Positions 1-8,741 are shown, counted from the stretch's first letter. The stretch is 64,000 nucleotides of DNA from Lentibacillus halodurans (GCF_900112045.1 NZ_FOJW01000010.1:1-64000), one strand, 5' to 3'. Made by a program: numbers and translations. Notes: generated from the letters alone by a model not told the origin.

Positions 1-101
1 TTGTTTAATATTATTAAGTCGTCTTCATAGATTTCCCCTTTGTTATCAATAATTGCTACTTGATGTTTATGTTTAGCTACATCAATCCCCACATAAATCA
101 T
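1..101 (-). CDS. IS110-type transposase, N-terminal fragment (runs off left edge)
   Basis: The minus-strand reading starts at an ATG at 101 and gives MIYVGIDVAKHKHQ, then VAIIDNKGEI, continuing past the window edge. The GIDVAK(H) opening with the first acidic residue is the usual start of the DEDD (RuvC-like) domain of IS110/IS1111 transposases. Only 33 codons are visible, so whether the element is intact cannot be judged here. The ATG follows a GAAGGAATTCTA Shine-Dalgarno region. The upstream segment to about 345 is probably the element's non-coding end. Confidence 0.72.
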   Translation of the reverse strand, partial: MIYVGIDVAKHKHQVAIIDNKGEIYEDDLIILN

Positions 102-347
102 TAGAATTCCTTCCTTCGACTTTATTACGCTGTGCTTCAAGCCACGCACTCCTTGTCCTGTATCCTTGTACGAAATCAAACGTCTTGCGTTATCTAACTG
201 ATTAACAGATAAACAAAGAGCTGTGGTTAGATTCTCTAAAAACCAGTTACTAAAAAGTACTGTAGGCTGGGTTACTAATCCACAGCGTTGCTTTTAGTAT
301 AAACTAAAAAAGCACCAGAGGTAGCGAACCTCTAGTACTTAATATAC
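102..347. other. Non-coding end of the IS110-type element
   Basis: No gene is visible in this stretch. It carries two short dyads: TTTTAGT/ACTAAAA at about 294-310 and AGAGGT/ACCTCT at about 317-333. They lie between the transposase start and the AGGCTGGGACA repeat. I infer that this is the 5' non-coding flank of the IS110 element, because such elements carry structured untranslated ends, but the exact boundary was not determined. Confidence 0.4.
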
Positions 348-1010
348 AAGGCTGGGACACAATGAAAACTTTCCACGCTAAAGACGAATGATTACAAGGC
401 AGGAAGTGCAGCATTTTACTTTTTCAACAGTCACATCCTATTCAGTCTTGGTGTAGCTTTCCTTCCATTCTGATGTTAGTTGCGTGCGATCATTTGCTCC
501 GGCAGCATAGTGTTTACCATGGGCACGGCCTCAGCCTCCTCGGAAAGCAAAGACCTCTTCCTGCCGGGTCTTCGGCTCGTGCTGTTCCCATAGGAGTCTC
601 CGAATGCTGCCTCCGCTCATGTTAGGGTGCTGATGGTTGAAAGAAAAGAACTTATAGAACGATATTCATTGAACTTGCTGTTACCTGATGAGAACACGCG
701 ATTCTAAGCTGGGAAAAATGCGGCACGCCTGGAGAACAGCGCGAGCAGAAGATCCACTTTGCCAAGTGTGTTTCTTGGCAACATTAGCTGTGGCTGTGCC
801 CCGGAAAGGGCGTATTTTTCCGTAGCGACAATCATGCATTCACCAACAAAAGAATGGAAGCAAGCAAAACTAAGACCAAGTTACTTCTCCGTTTATCGAT
901 CATTCGCAACAAATTTTCAACAATACTCAAAAGGTAAATCCAAACCGTTCCAATCATAGTGGGATCATCGTTCGGATGTATCTTTGGCTTATATCCTTTT
1001 GTCTCAGCCT
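348..1010. repeat. Non-coding repeat with AGGCTGGGACA inverted ends, copy 1 (interrupted)
   Basis: It begins AGGCTGGGACACAA and ends TTTTGTCTCAGCCT, so the termini are inverted repeats. A second, shorter copy lies at 35192-35464. The two copies align over the first ~147 bp and the last ~106 bp. Copy 1 carries about 410 extra bases (495-904) between two copies of CGATCATT. The extra segment is richer in G+C, with short stretches such as CCGGAAAGGGCG and GGAGTCTCCG, and has no convincing gene. The 66-codon frame at 759-959 has no Shine-Dalgarno sequence and is treated as chance. Copy 1 ends about 10 bp from the end of an IS110 relic. Confidence 0.75.
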
Positions 1011-1019
1011 CACCTTCCT

Positions 1020-1250
1020 ACGGTTAGTGCTGTTTTTTGACAAAACGTTTCTAAAAATTTGGAAATACCCGTAGATTCAAAAACAAACATCAAATCATCA
1101 GGAAGCGTTTGAATTTCATTCATTAGTTCTTGAAAACCAGATTGATTATGAATAATTTCCCCTTCAACCTTCAGATAGACAATTTTGGCCATCGTAAACA
1201 ACCTTATAGCTCTTACCCATGGAGACATCTAAAGCCATTACTGTTCCCAT
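1020..1250 (-). pseudogene. IS110-type transposase relic, frameshifted and truncated
   Basis: From ATG 1250 the reading gives MGTVMALDVSMGKSYKVVYD and stops soon after. The next frame continues with GEIIHNQSGFQELMNEIQ and MFVFESTGIS. This is the layout of an IS110 N-terminal domain (first Asp motif, then the E-S-T-G-I motif), so there is one frameshift at about 1165-1175. It ends at about 1020 against the inverted-repeat element, so the rest of the transposase is missing. It differs from the fragment at the window start and so is a second, older insertion. Confidence 0.68.
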
Positions 1251-1636
1251 TTCATTACCTATCCTCTTTGTTTGTATGAAAGATCTTCACTTATTCATTT
1301 CGATTCCAATTTCCTATACACGAGCTCTATGGCCCCAGCATACTTAAACCTGATTCAAAAATGAAAGTGAATTAAGCCTGGTTTTTTATTCAGATTCGCA
1401 ATCCTCGAGACTTCGGTCGGGCTTTCTTTCACTTCTCACTATAGCTTAAAAAGAAAATAGTGGGTAATCTCACTCGTCGATGACATTACCCACTAATCTT
1501 AGTATGTTTTTTCTTTATCCTGCATCATCACGTTTAGTATGTCATTTTGTTGTGATCATGAAGACTTATTGATTCGTGATCCGAAATAGTTTAATATAGA
1601 AAGAAGATTAAGACAACCTTATAAGGAGGTTACACA
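1251..1636. other. Intergenic region before the S9 peptidase
   Basis: No gene is seen. A dyad AGTGGGTAAT/ATTACCCACT at 1459-1494 could form a 10-bp hairpin, followed by a weak T-run. It is probably a terminator or part of old repeat debris. Promoter-like sequence for the downstream gene is not clear. Confidence 0.35.
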
Positions 1637-3637
1637 ATGAGCGATGAAGCAAAACGTGCATTGACCGCGGAAGACCTGAAACAAATCAGTGTTTACAGCG
1701 ACCCGCATTTTACACCAGATGGAGGTGCTTATACGTTTGTATCGACTACCGCGAATGATGACAATGATTATGCATCACAATTGTTTGTTCACTCCTTAAA
1801 TGAACAAGAACCAAGACAATGGACGTTTGAAAATGCTAAAAACAATCACCCGCGGTTCTCGCCGGATGGCAAACTAGTCGTTTTCCAATCGACCAGAAGC
1901 GGTGTTCCGCAACTTTGGCTATTACATACTGATGGCGGTGAAGCGAAACAGCTGACAACATTTAAACATGGTGCCGTAAACCCGGAATGGTCCAAAGAAG
2001 GTAAATATATCATTTTCAGCGCACCGTTGGAAAAAGATGATGACGTAACAAATCAGCACGAACTATCTGAAAACGAACGCCAAAAAGAGAAAGAAGAAAA
2101 AAACAAACAGCCGTTTATCGTTAATCGTTTGAAGTATAAATCAGACGCTAAAGGATTCCATGATGATAAACGTACACAAATCATCCGGTTTAATGTTGCT
2201 GCTGAAACGTTTGAACAGTTGACGTCTGCCGATACAGATCACCATTTTGAGGACATATCACCGGATGGGAAACAACTGCTGTTCAGTGCTAACCTAAGCA
2301 CCAATGAAGATTACGAATTAAAAAACGATCTCTACCTTTTAAATCTTCCCACAAAAGAAACAATAACTTTAACCGATGGAAACGGTCAATACGGAAATGC
2401 TCGCTTTTCACCAAGCGGAGCAAAAATTGCCTGTTTCGGCCATGAATTTGCCTACCAGGGAGCCACGTTAAATGATTTATTTGTTTTTGACGCTGCAACA
2501 GGGGACAGACGACGCTTGAGCAGTGACTGGGACTTCCAATTAGGGGATGCCATGATTGGTGATACTAGAATGGGACTATCCGAAATAGGCCCTGTATGGA
2601 GTCATGACGAAAACCATTTATTTTTTGTTGGTACCGATTTCGGAGCAACCGGATTATACCAGTCTGATCTGAATGGGGAGCTGACTGTGCTGTACAACAA
2701 TAACAACCACGTTTTCGGTTTTTCCTATAATGGAGAGACATTTATTCTTGGCATCAGCACGCCGACAAACCCTTGTAACTTCCATCGACTGGACAACAAA
2801 GGGCAAATAAACCAACTGACTGACGCTAACAGGAACTTTTTGGATGACGTAAAATTAAGTGAGCCTGAAACACTGACATTTCATACAGATGATGACTGGG
2901 CAATCCAGGGATGGCTACTGCGCCCATATGGGTTTGAAGAAGGCAAAAAATATCCGTTTGTCCTGGAAGTACACGGTGGACCGCACGCTATGTACGGTCA
3001 GACATTTTTCCATGAAATGCAGCTGCTTGCCGCCAAAGGCTACGTCGTGCTGTATACCAATCCAAGGGGGAGCCATGGATACGGTCAAACATTTGTAAAC
3101 GCCTGCCGTGAAGATTATGGGGGAAAGGATTATTCCGACCTGATGCGTGCTGTTGATGGTATACTTGATGAATATAATTTTATCGACAAAGATCGACTTG
3201 GTATAACCGGCGGCAGTTATGGCGGCTTTATGACAAACTGGATTGTCAGCCATACAAACCGGTTTAAAGCAGCCGTAACCCAGCGCTGCATCAGCAATTG
3301 GCTCAGTTTTTACGGCGTGAGTGACATCGGCTATTTCTTCACCAAATGGGAACTTGGCAAAAATTTGCTGGAAGATCCAGCAAAACTGTGGGATTTCTCC
3401 CCACTCAAGTATGTCGAAAATATTGAAACACCTTTATTAATTGTGCACGGAGAAAAAGATTACCGCTGTCCGATCGAACAGGGTGAGCAAATGTTTGTGG
3501 CATTGAAGCATATGCGGAAAGAGGTTGAGTTCGTGCGCTTCCCTGATGCCAACCATGAATTAAGCCGGAGCGGAAAACCGGAAATGCGCATCGAGCGGTT
3601 AAACCATATTACCCGCTGGTTTGACGAATATCTTTGA
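1637..3637 (+). CDS. S9 family prolyl oligopeptidase-like peptidase
   Basis: This is a serine peptidase of the prolyl oligopeptidase family (acylaminoacyl-peptidase/YuxL type), which cleaves short peptides in the cytosol. The first ~400 residues contain WD40-like repeats (for example FSPDGKLVVF and ISPDGKQLLF) that form the propeller. The alpha/beta hydrolase domain follows, with the nucleophile in GGSYGGF (Ser527), Asp608 in HGEKDYRCP and His640 in DANHELSR. At 666 residues the length fits the family and there is no signal peptide. The start has a strong AAGGAGG 8 bp upstream. The gene stands alone and ends at a bidirectional terminator shared with the next, convergent gene. Confidence 0.93.
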   Translation: MSDEAKRALTAEDLKQISVYSDPHFTPDGGAYTFVSTTANDDNDYASQLFVHSLNEQEPRQWTFENAKNNHPRFSPDGKLVVFQSTRSGVPQLWLLHTDGGEAKQLTTFKHGAVNPEWSKEGKYIIFSAPLEKDDDVTNQHELSENERQKEKEEKNKQPFIVNRLKYKSDAKGFHDDKRTQIIRFNVAAETFEQLTSADTDHHFEDISPDGKQLLFSANLSTNEDYELKNDLYLLNLPTKETITLTDGNGQYGNARFSPSGAKIACFGHEFAYQGATLNDLFVFDAATGDRRRLSSDWDFQLGDAMIGDTRMGLSEIGPVWSHDENHLFFVGTDFGATGLYQSDLNGELTVLYNNNNHVFGFSYNGETFILGISTPTNPCNFHRLDNKGQINQLTDANRNFLDDVKLSEPETLTFHTDDDWAIQGWLLRPYGFEEGKKYPFVLEVHGGPHAMYGQTFFHEMQLLAAKGYVVLYTNPRGSHGYGQTFVNACREDYGGKDYSDLMRAVDGILDEYNFIDKDRLGITGGSYGGFMTNWIVSHTNRFKAAVTQRCISNWLSFYGVSDIGYFFTKWELGKNLLEDPAKLWDFSPLKYVENIETPLLIVHGEKDYRCPIEQGEQMFVALKHMRKEVEFVRFPDANHELSRSGKPEMRIERLNHITRWFDEYL

Positions 3638-3711
3638 ACGAAGCGCCGTTTAAAACGGGGCTTCCTAAGAACACCGGAGACTTTTCTTGCCTATTGATGA
3701 TAAAATGACAT

Positions 3712-3755
3712 AAAAAAACGGACGCCCTCTTATAAAGAGAATCGTCCGTTTTTTT
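3712..3755. terminator. Bidirectional terminator between convergent genes
   Basis: The stem ACGGACG/CGTCCGT is flanked by A7 on the left and T7 on the right, so it works on both strands. It lies between the S9 peptidase (plus) and the alpha/beta hydrolase (minus). The hydrolase stop codon sits in the T-run. Confidence 0.85.
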
Positions 3756-4716
3756 ATTGCCAATCTGTATAATGAGCCAAAAACGTATTAAGCCTATCAA
3801 TATATTTTTCTTTGGCGACCACAAATGGCTCCCCATGTCCGGCATTGTTCACTGTCATAAGATCAGCTTTACTTTTCGTATTTTCATATAATGTTTCCGA
3901 CATGCTCGCAGGTACAAATGTATCGGCATTCCCGTGAATATACAAAATCGGAACATCTGCTTTTTTTACTTGTTCAAGAGCTGAAGCTTCTTTCAATGAA
4001 TAGCCTGCCCTTAATTCTGTGACCATACTAGTGGACGGTAGGAACGGAAATGATGGCAAATGAAACATCCGATCCATCTGGTATGCAAACATATCATGAA
4101 CGCTTGTATATGGACTATCAGCGATTACGGCTTTTACATTGTCCGGAAGTTCTTCGCCAGCAGTCATGAGCATTGTTGCGGCGCCCATTGAAATGCCATG
4201 CAAAATAATTTCAGTATCTTTTCCATATACTTTAATAATCCGGTCAATCCAGTCCACATAATCCTTGCGATCATGCCAGCCGAAGCCAATATAGTCACCG
4301 TCGCTTGCACCATGCCCTCGTGCATCAGCTGTAAAAATGTTGTAGCCCTTTTCCTCATAATAATATTGACCAAAAAGACCCATGTCCATCGCATTGCCAA
4401 GGTAGCCATGTGCCATCACAACAACTTTGTTGGATGGCTGTTCCGCCTCAAGAAAGTACCCTTTCAGTTTAATTCCATCATATGAAGTTATTGTCCATTC
4501 ATCAAAGTCCTGTTCGTCAACCCATGTCCGCCAATTACCGTCAGTCAGAACTTCCATCGTTTCAGCAGATACTTCCAGATCCTCGTTCCCCTGCAAAAAA
4601 TCCTTCTCATTGCGGTCAATTGCCAAATTATAAAAATAAAAACTTGCAATCATAACGATAATGAAGCCGACACTTACAATCCCAATAACAATCTTAAGCC
4701 ATTTATTTCGTTTCAC
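3754..4716 (-). CDS. Membrane-anchored alpha/beta hydrolase (YqkD-like)
   Basis: This is an alpha/beta hydrolase of unknown substrate, resembling B. subtilis YqkD. Residues 7-29 form a hydrophobic N-terminal anchor, so the catalytic domain is probably outside the membrane. The oxyanion region is HGYLGN (103-108), the nucleophile is Ser176 in HGISMGAA, and the later motifs HGNADTFVP and NAGHGEPF supply the Asp and His. The start is GTG, preceded by GGAAAGGGG with good spacing. At 320 residues it is full length for the group. It is monocistronic and convergent with the S9 peptidase. Confidence 0.85.
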   Translation of the reverse strand: MKRNKWLKIVIGIVSVGFIIVMIASFYFYNLAIDRNEKDFLQGNEDLEVSAETMEVLTDGNWRTWVDEQDFDEWTITSYDGIKLKGYFLEAEQPSNKVVVMAHGYLGNAMDMGLFGQYYYEEKGYNIFTADARGHGASDGDYIGFGWHDRKDYVDWIDRIIKVYGKDTEIILHGISMGAATMLMTAGEELPDNVKAVIADSPYTSVHDMFAYQMDRMFHLPSFPFLPSTSMVTELRAGYSLKEASALEQVKKADVPILYIHGNADTFVPASMSETLYENTKSKADLMTVNNAGHGEPFVVAKEKYIDRLNTFLAHYTDWQ

Positions 4717-5098
4717 GCCTTTCCCCTTTCCAAAAAAACCTTCTATCTGTATTATACAAGATAATCTCGAAAATTTGGACAGTTTATCTAATAGTAATTG
4801 ATGGAATTGCGGTCTGCTAACCGCTCAAAAACTAGTGTCTACCGTTCAAAAAAACGGACAGAAAACCTGCCCGCATTCCAATAATCATCTATCTTCGCAA
4901 AGGGCAAGACGGCTGCAGGAACAGTTAGCAGACTTATGAGAATATTTTACCATTTTACGAAAATGACAAGCTTTTCCAGTTTATATGTAGTATAATAAAA
5001 GAGACAGGTTATGCGAGTGTGCTTACGGTAAAGGAAGCAGGAAAGATTTTTCCTTGCTTGACGGCTTCAAATCCCTTAAATGAAAGGGGTTGACGTAA
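4717..5098. promoter_or_regulatory. Intergenic region with leader of the holin-like toxin gene
   Basis: There is no gene longer than about 30 codons. A TATAAT box lies at 4991-4996, without a convincing -35 box at 17 bp. Transcription from there would give a leader of about 100 nt before the GTG at 5099. In that leader CCCTT (about 5073) can pair with the AAGGG of the ribosome-binding site (about 5085), which would hide the site. This is typical of type I toxin mRNAs. Structure and start site are inferred. Confidence 0.4.
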
Positions 5099-5185
5099 GT
5101 GATTCCAATTGACAAGACCCTTGAGTTGATGCTCATGTTTGGTACGCTTGTATTGTTAATTGCTGACTTTAACGAAAAAAAGTAA
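5099..5185 (+). CDS. Holin-like small toxin (candidate type I toxin)
   Basis: This short gene encodes 28 residues: (M)IPIDKTLELMLMFGTLVLLI followed by ADFNEKK. It has a short polar N-terminus, one hydrophobic membrane helix containing the LMxxFGxL pattern, and a charged Lys-rich end. This is the shape of the Firmicutes putative holin-like toxin family (Fst/TxpA-like), which insert in the membrane. The GTG start follows AAAGGGG by about 10 bp. The stop codon TAA lies inside a bidirectional terminator, as expected where a convergent antitoxin RNA overlaps the toxin 3' end. A second, related gene is at 52551-52631. Toxicity and the antitoxin are inferred. Confidence 0.68.
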   Translation: MIPIDKTLELMLMFGTLVLLIADFNEKK

Positions 5186-5229
5186 TCCCCCTCCTTAGCA
5201 CAATGAAGATTCCGGGTATTACTTTTTTT
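5175..5229. terminator. Bidirectional terminator overlapping the toxin stop codon
   Basis: A7-GTAAT on the left pairs with ATTAC-T7 on the right, with extra CCC/GGG pairs inside. It would end the toxin mRNA on the plus strand and an RNA on the minus strand, giving overlapping 3' ends. Confidence 0.75.
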
Positions 5230-5467
5230 CAGTCCCTGATCGAAGCCGCCACACTCGAAAGTAACCGTCCTGGCCGCAAGTAGCCGCTTGCGGCCAGTTT
5301 ACGGCCGTATTAAAAAACAGCCAATGTCAGTTTATTTATTTCGGGCAGCAAATATTCATTAAAATGAATTTTTAGTTTTTAGCTAACTGGAGCATGAGTT
5401 CCAACAGCACATTTAACATCATACTTTTGTCTTAACCAAATGATACCATTTCCGGGCGCGAAATTCA
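5186..5467. other. Intergenic region, possible antisense antitoxin RNA
   Basis: No protein gene is visible. A perfect hairpin with arms TGGCCGCAAG/CTTGCGGCCA lies at about 5270-5296. On the minus strand TTGGCT and TAAACT, 17 bp apart (about 5293-5321), form a weak promoter that would fire towards the shared terminator at 5175-5229. That would make an RNA of roughly 100 nt antisense to the toxin tail. The promoter match is only 4/6 in each box. Confidence 0.3.
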
Positions 5468-5962
5468 TCAAATATAGTCTAAAATTTGCTTCCACTCTTC
5501 CAACTTCCCTTTAAAGCTCTTCGTATAACGTCCCGGTATTGGACTGGTTGATGGCAGCTTAATGACATCGACATTTTCTGTCCCAAAATGTCGCATAAAC
5601 GTTTTGTATGACTTTGTTCCATTACAGGCGATTAACCGAATAGCAGGGTATTCCTGCAACAATCTGATGATATCATTCGGCTGTTCATCCACGATATTTT
5701 TGTCAAGACTTCCCTCTCGGCTGCATTTTCCGATGACATCCCACAAAGCAATTTGCCGGCTTTTGACAAAGGTTATTTTTTCATCATAGTGTTCGGGCGG
5801 CACTTGATTGAATAACCCAAAAATAATATGCCAAAAATGGTTGCGCGGATGACCATAGTATTCATTTTTGTCCAAAGATACGCTCCCTGGCATTGACCCC
5901 AGGATCAGCACCTTGGGCTGTTCTGGAAGTACGGGCGGAAATGAAAACAATTGTTGTTTCAC
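5468..5962 (-). CDS. DNA-deoxyinosine glycosylase (UDG superfamily family 6)
   Basis: This is a base-excision repair enzyme expected to remove hypoxanthine (deaminated adenine) from DNA. The N-terminal motif GSMPGSVSLDKNEYYGHPRN matches family 6 hypoxanthine-DNA glycosylases of the uracil-DNA glycosylase fold. LWDVIGKC and the C-terminal LPSTSPIPGRY complete the active-site loops. The GTG start at 5962 follows GGAGG by 8 bp. An ATG 15 bp upstream overlaps that Shine-Dalgarno sequence and was not chosen. The length of 164 residues is normal for the family. It is a single gene, divergent from the next oxidoreductase. Confidence 0.82.
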   Translation of the reverse strand: MKQQLFSFPPVLPEQPKVLILGSMPGSVSLDKNEYYGHPRNHFWHIIFGLFNQVPPEHYDEKITFVKSRQIALWDVIGKCSREGSLDKNIVDEQPNDIIRLLQEYPAIRLIACNGTKSYKTFMRHFGTENVDVIKLPSTSPIPGRYTKSFKGKLEEWKQILDYI

Positions 5963-6080
5963 TTGCAAAACCTCCATTGCTATATGACGTTTTTCTATCG
6001 AATAACCCCGAAAACATGATTGAAAGTATCAATAAATGGGAACAAATAACAGCAACGTACTTTTAGAAAGAAGGGTTAAT

Positions 6081-7016
6081 GTGAAAGCAGTTGTCATTCA
6101 TCAATATGGAGGCACCGATCAGCTTGTAGAAGAGGAAGTTCCCAATCCTGTTATAGCAGATGATCAAGTATTAGTCGAGCTTCATGCAACATCTGTTAAC
6201 CCGATTGACTGGAAAGTGCGGGAAGGGTATTTGCAGGAAAGGCTCCCTTTTAAATTCCCCATCATTTTAGGATGGGATGCGGCAGGCGTTATTGTTGAAG
6301 TGGGGAATCATGTTTCCGGGTTCTCTGCTGGTGATAGAGTCTTTGCCAGACCAGATACAACCGAAAAGGGAACCTATGCGGAATACGCGGCTGTTGACGA
6401 AAATCTGCTAGCGATAATACCGGAAAAGATCTCATTTGAGGAGGCAGCCGCTGCACCGCTTACCGGCCTTACAGCGTGGCAATGCCTGGTGGACTTCTCA
6501 GATATAAAAGAAAATGACAAGGTATTAATACATGCCGGATCGGGTGGTGTTGGGAGCTTCGCCATCCAAATCGCGAAAAGTTTTAATGCTTATGTTGCTT
6601 CGACAGCCAGTGCCAAAAATGAAGCATTCCTGGAAGAATTGGGTGTGGATCGATTCATTGATTATCAAAAAGAGGATTTTGAGGACATTATGGACGATTA
6701 TGACATCGTCCTTGATACCATGGGCGGCGACATCCAGAATAAAAGTTTTAATGTCCTGAAAAAGGGCGGAAAACTCGTCTCCATCGCTCAGCCGCCAAAC
6801 GAAGAAATCGCTGCATCCAAAGGTGTTAAGGCGGGGTTTTTATGGCTGGAGCCGGATGGAAAACAATTAGCCAGACTTGGTGAATTAATGGAAAAAGGTG
6901 ACGTAAAAGCATATATCGGTCATACTTTCCAGTTCAGCGAAGAAGGCATGCGTGAAGCCCATAAGCTAAGTGAAACACATCACGCAAAAGGAAAAATTGT
7001 TATTCACATGAAGTAG
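6081..7016 (+). CDS. NADP-dependent zinc-free MDR oxidoreductase (quinone oxidoreductase-like)
   Basis: This is a medium-chain dehydrogenase/reductase of the quinone oxidoreductase group, which reduces quinones or enones with NADPH. The N-terminus KAVVIHQYGG, the GWDAAGVIVEVG strand and the Rossmann motif HAGSGGVGS are visible, and the catalytic-zinc ligands are absent. The GTG start at 6081 has AAGAAGGG 5-6 bp upstream. An ATG at 6036 would add 15 residues but has no ribosome-binding site. The length of 311 residues is typical. The gene ends at a terminator at 7026-7054. Confidence 0.87.
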   Translation: MKAVVIHQYGGTDQLVEEEVPNPVIADDQVLVELHATSVNPIDWKVREGYLQERLPFKFPIILGWDAAGVIVEVGNHVSGFSAGDRVFARPDTTEKGTYAEYAAVDENLLAIIPEKISFEEAAAAPLTGLTAWQCLVDFSDIKENDKVLIHAGSGGVGSFAIQIAKSFNAYVASTASAKNEAFLEELGVDRFIDYQKEDFEDIMDDYDIVLDTMGGDIQNKSFNVLKKGGKLVSIAQPPNEEIAASKGVKAGFLWLEPDGKQLARLGELMEKGDVKAYIGHTFQFSEEGMREAHKLSETHHAKGKIVIHMK

Positions 7017-7025
7017 GGAATGTTG

Positions 7026-7054
7026 AAAAAACCTGTGATCCATACAGGTTTTTT
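7026..7054. terminator. Bidirectional terminator
   Basis: The perfect hairpin AAAAAACCTGT/ACAGGTTTTTT with a 7-base loop serves the MDR gene and the convergent APH-like gene. Confidence 0.85.
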
Positions 7055-7088
7055 CTTCGCTTACTTTAAGGCATACTAGACATCTAAT

Positions 7089-8087
7089 TCACTCAATATC
7101 ACCGTCCCTCTCTCTCAGATCCTCATCACCCAGCCGGTCAGTCCTCAATTGGCCAATAAAAAGTTTCAATGTCTGTAAGTTAATCCAATTCGTCCCCCAC
7201 ACATCATCATTAGCAAGCATTGTTCCCATCAGCCAGATTCTTCTGGCAGTAATGAACAGCGGAAGGCTTCTTACATCGTCTGCTGCCAGATCTCGTTCTG
7301 CCAAATACCCTTTCAAAAATGCATCCCAGCACGCTTCTTCCATATTTTTATAATTATTTTTCAAATTCCACCAGGATACTGCGATATCGTAGCCCCGATA
7401 CCCAAACGCACAGCAGTCAAAATCAAACACTTCTATTTCGCCGTCATGGATATGCATGTTGTGGTTATGAAAATCTTCGTGGCAGAAGCCTTTTTCCAGA
7501 TCAAGTTCTGCCAAATCAGCCTTAGTGTTCTCCACAACAATGTTTAATATCTCAACTGCGCCGGTTCCGAGATATCTTTCAATCACTGGTGAAATAAAAG
7601 CTGCCGGTTCATCCAGCAAATGTTCGGTGTCAAGTTCAAAACCCCGATCATACTTCACGGAAAATTCGGTTGTCAGTTTGTGCAGCCGGCCAAGCGTTGC
7701 ACCGATCATTTCTGAATTGTCCGCATTAATTTGCGGGCGCTTCCCTTCCGAATACGAAAACAGCACACCATAACGCAAACCTTCAGGTGCATCTATCTCA
7801 TTCAAAAACAGTCCATCCTTCTTTCTAACCGGATATGACGCGGCAAATCCTCGATCATACAGACGAACCAGGGTATCCAATTCAAACAAAATCTTTTGTT
7901 TATCGCGCCAGCCGGACCGGTAAAGCCTGAAAATATATCTGTGTTCATCATCTGTTATGAAGTATGTATCATTCAGACTGCGTGCCAAAAGATCACATTG
8001 AATAAAGTCGCCCAAATCATATTCCGCTGTCATCTGTTTGATTGTTTCCGTATCAACTAGTGAATGTTTGAAGTTTATTTGCAGCAT
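7089..8087 (-). CDS. APH-like phosphotransferase (aminoglycoside phosphotransferase fold)
   Basis: This small-molecule kinase has the aminoglycoside phosphotransferase/choline kinase fold, and its substrate is unknown. The catalytic loop is visible as CHEDFHNHNMHIH, followed by the metal-binding VFDFDCCAFGYRGYD. The N-lobe contains YIFRLYRSGW. The length is 332 residues. The start ATG follows GGAGG by 6 bp. Related Bacillus proteins include spore-coat and homoserine-kinase-type members. Nothing here shows antibiotic resistance. Confidence 0.8.
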   Translation of the reverse strand: MLQINFKHSLVDTETIKQMTAEYDLGDFIQCDLLARSLNDTYFITDDEHRYIFRLYRSGWRDKQKILFELDTLVRLYDRGFAASYPVRKKDGLFLNEIDAPEGLRYGVLFSYSEGKRPQINADNSEMIGATLGRLHKLTTEFSVKYDRGFELDTEHLLDEPAAFISPVIERYLGTGAVEILNIVVENTKADLAELDLEKGFCHEDFHNHNMHIHDGEIEVFDFDCCAFGYRGYDIAVSWWNLKNNYKNMEEACWDAFLKGYLAERDLAADDVRSLPLFITARRIWLMGTMLANDDVWGTNWINLQTLKLFIGQLRTDRLGDEDLRERDGDIE

Positions 8088-8146
8088 ATAAAGCCTCCAG
8101 CAGTAAAGCTTGTCTTGCCATTCTTTAAATGGGTCAATCGTTCTTC

Positions 8147-8668
8147 TTACGTTAAAAACATTACCATATATTCTTCATCATAGTAAATATCACCTAATTT
8201 CACCGCCCGCTTATGAATGCCAAACGGAACAAAACCCAGCGCATAGTAAAGACTCTTAGCCGTATTACTTTTGACAATGACAGATAAACAAATCTGCTCA
8301 ACGCCTTCAAGAGACCTGGCATGATCAACAGCCGTCCGTATTAACTTTTTTCCCGTCCCAAAGCCCCTTCTGTACGATGTAACATAAAGCGCGCTAATGT
8401 TTGTCCGGTGTTCAGCTTTTTTGGCTGTTTCCCGGGCGAGCGTCACGACACCGATCAATTCATTTGCTGCAAATGCGCCAAAGGTAAATACATTGTCGGA
8501 CTGAAATGTAACCTTATACTTATCGAGCGAATTGTCCTGCACTTCATCATAACTGGATGAAAAAGCTTCAGGACTGTTAAGCAGCGCCTCCAGTCGTATC
8601 TTCTTGTATGTCTCGGCATCCTCTGGTTCCAGCAAGCGTATATCGATCTTCATCATCCCCCGTTTCAT
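8147..8668 (-). CDS. GNAT family N-acetyltransferase
   Basis: This is an acetyl-CoA-dependent acyltransferase whose acceptor is unknown. It starts with IDIRLLEPEDAETYKKIRLE, the normal opening of the fold. The acetyl-CoA loop is read in VTSYRRGFGTGKKLI (R/Q-x-x-G-x-G/A type), and the C-terminus has the YYALGFVPFG motif. The length is 173 residues. The start is uncertain: internal ATGs at 8656 and 8653 are close to a GGGGG ribosome-binding site and may be the true start, shortening the protein by 4-5 residues. Confidence 0.85.
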   Translation of the reverse strand: MKRGMMKIDIRLLEPEDAETYKKIRLEALLNSPEAFSSSYDEVQDNSLDKYKVTFQSDNVFTFGAFAANELIGVVTLARETAKKAEHRTNISALYVTSYRRGFGTGKKLIRTAVDHARSLEGVEQICLSVIVKSNTAKSLYYALGFVPFGIHKRAVKLGDIYYDEEYMVMFLT

Positions 8669-8741
8669 CTTTTGGCTGGTTAAAAATGTACTTGCAATGA
8701 ATATATGAATACCGCGACCGATTTCATGAATTATATCACGT

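Noticed and set aside
759-959. 66-codon plus-strand frame inside repeat copy 1
   Set aside because: It has no ribosome-binding site and the matching segment is absent from repeat copy 2; the composition looks non-coding.
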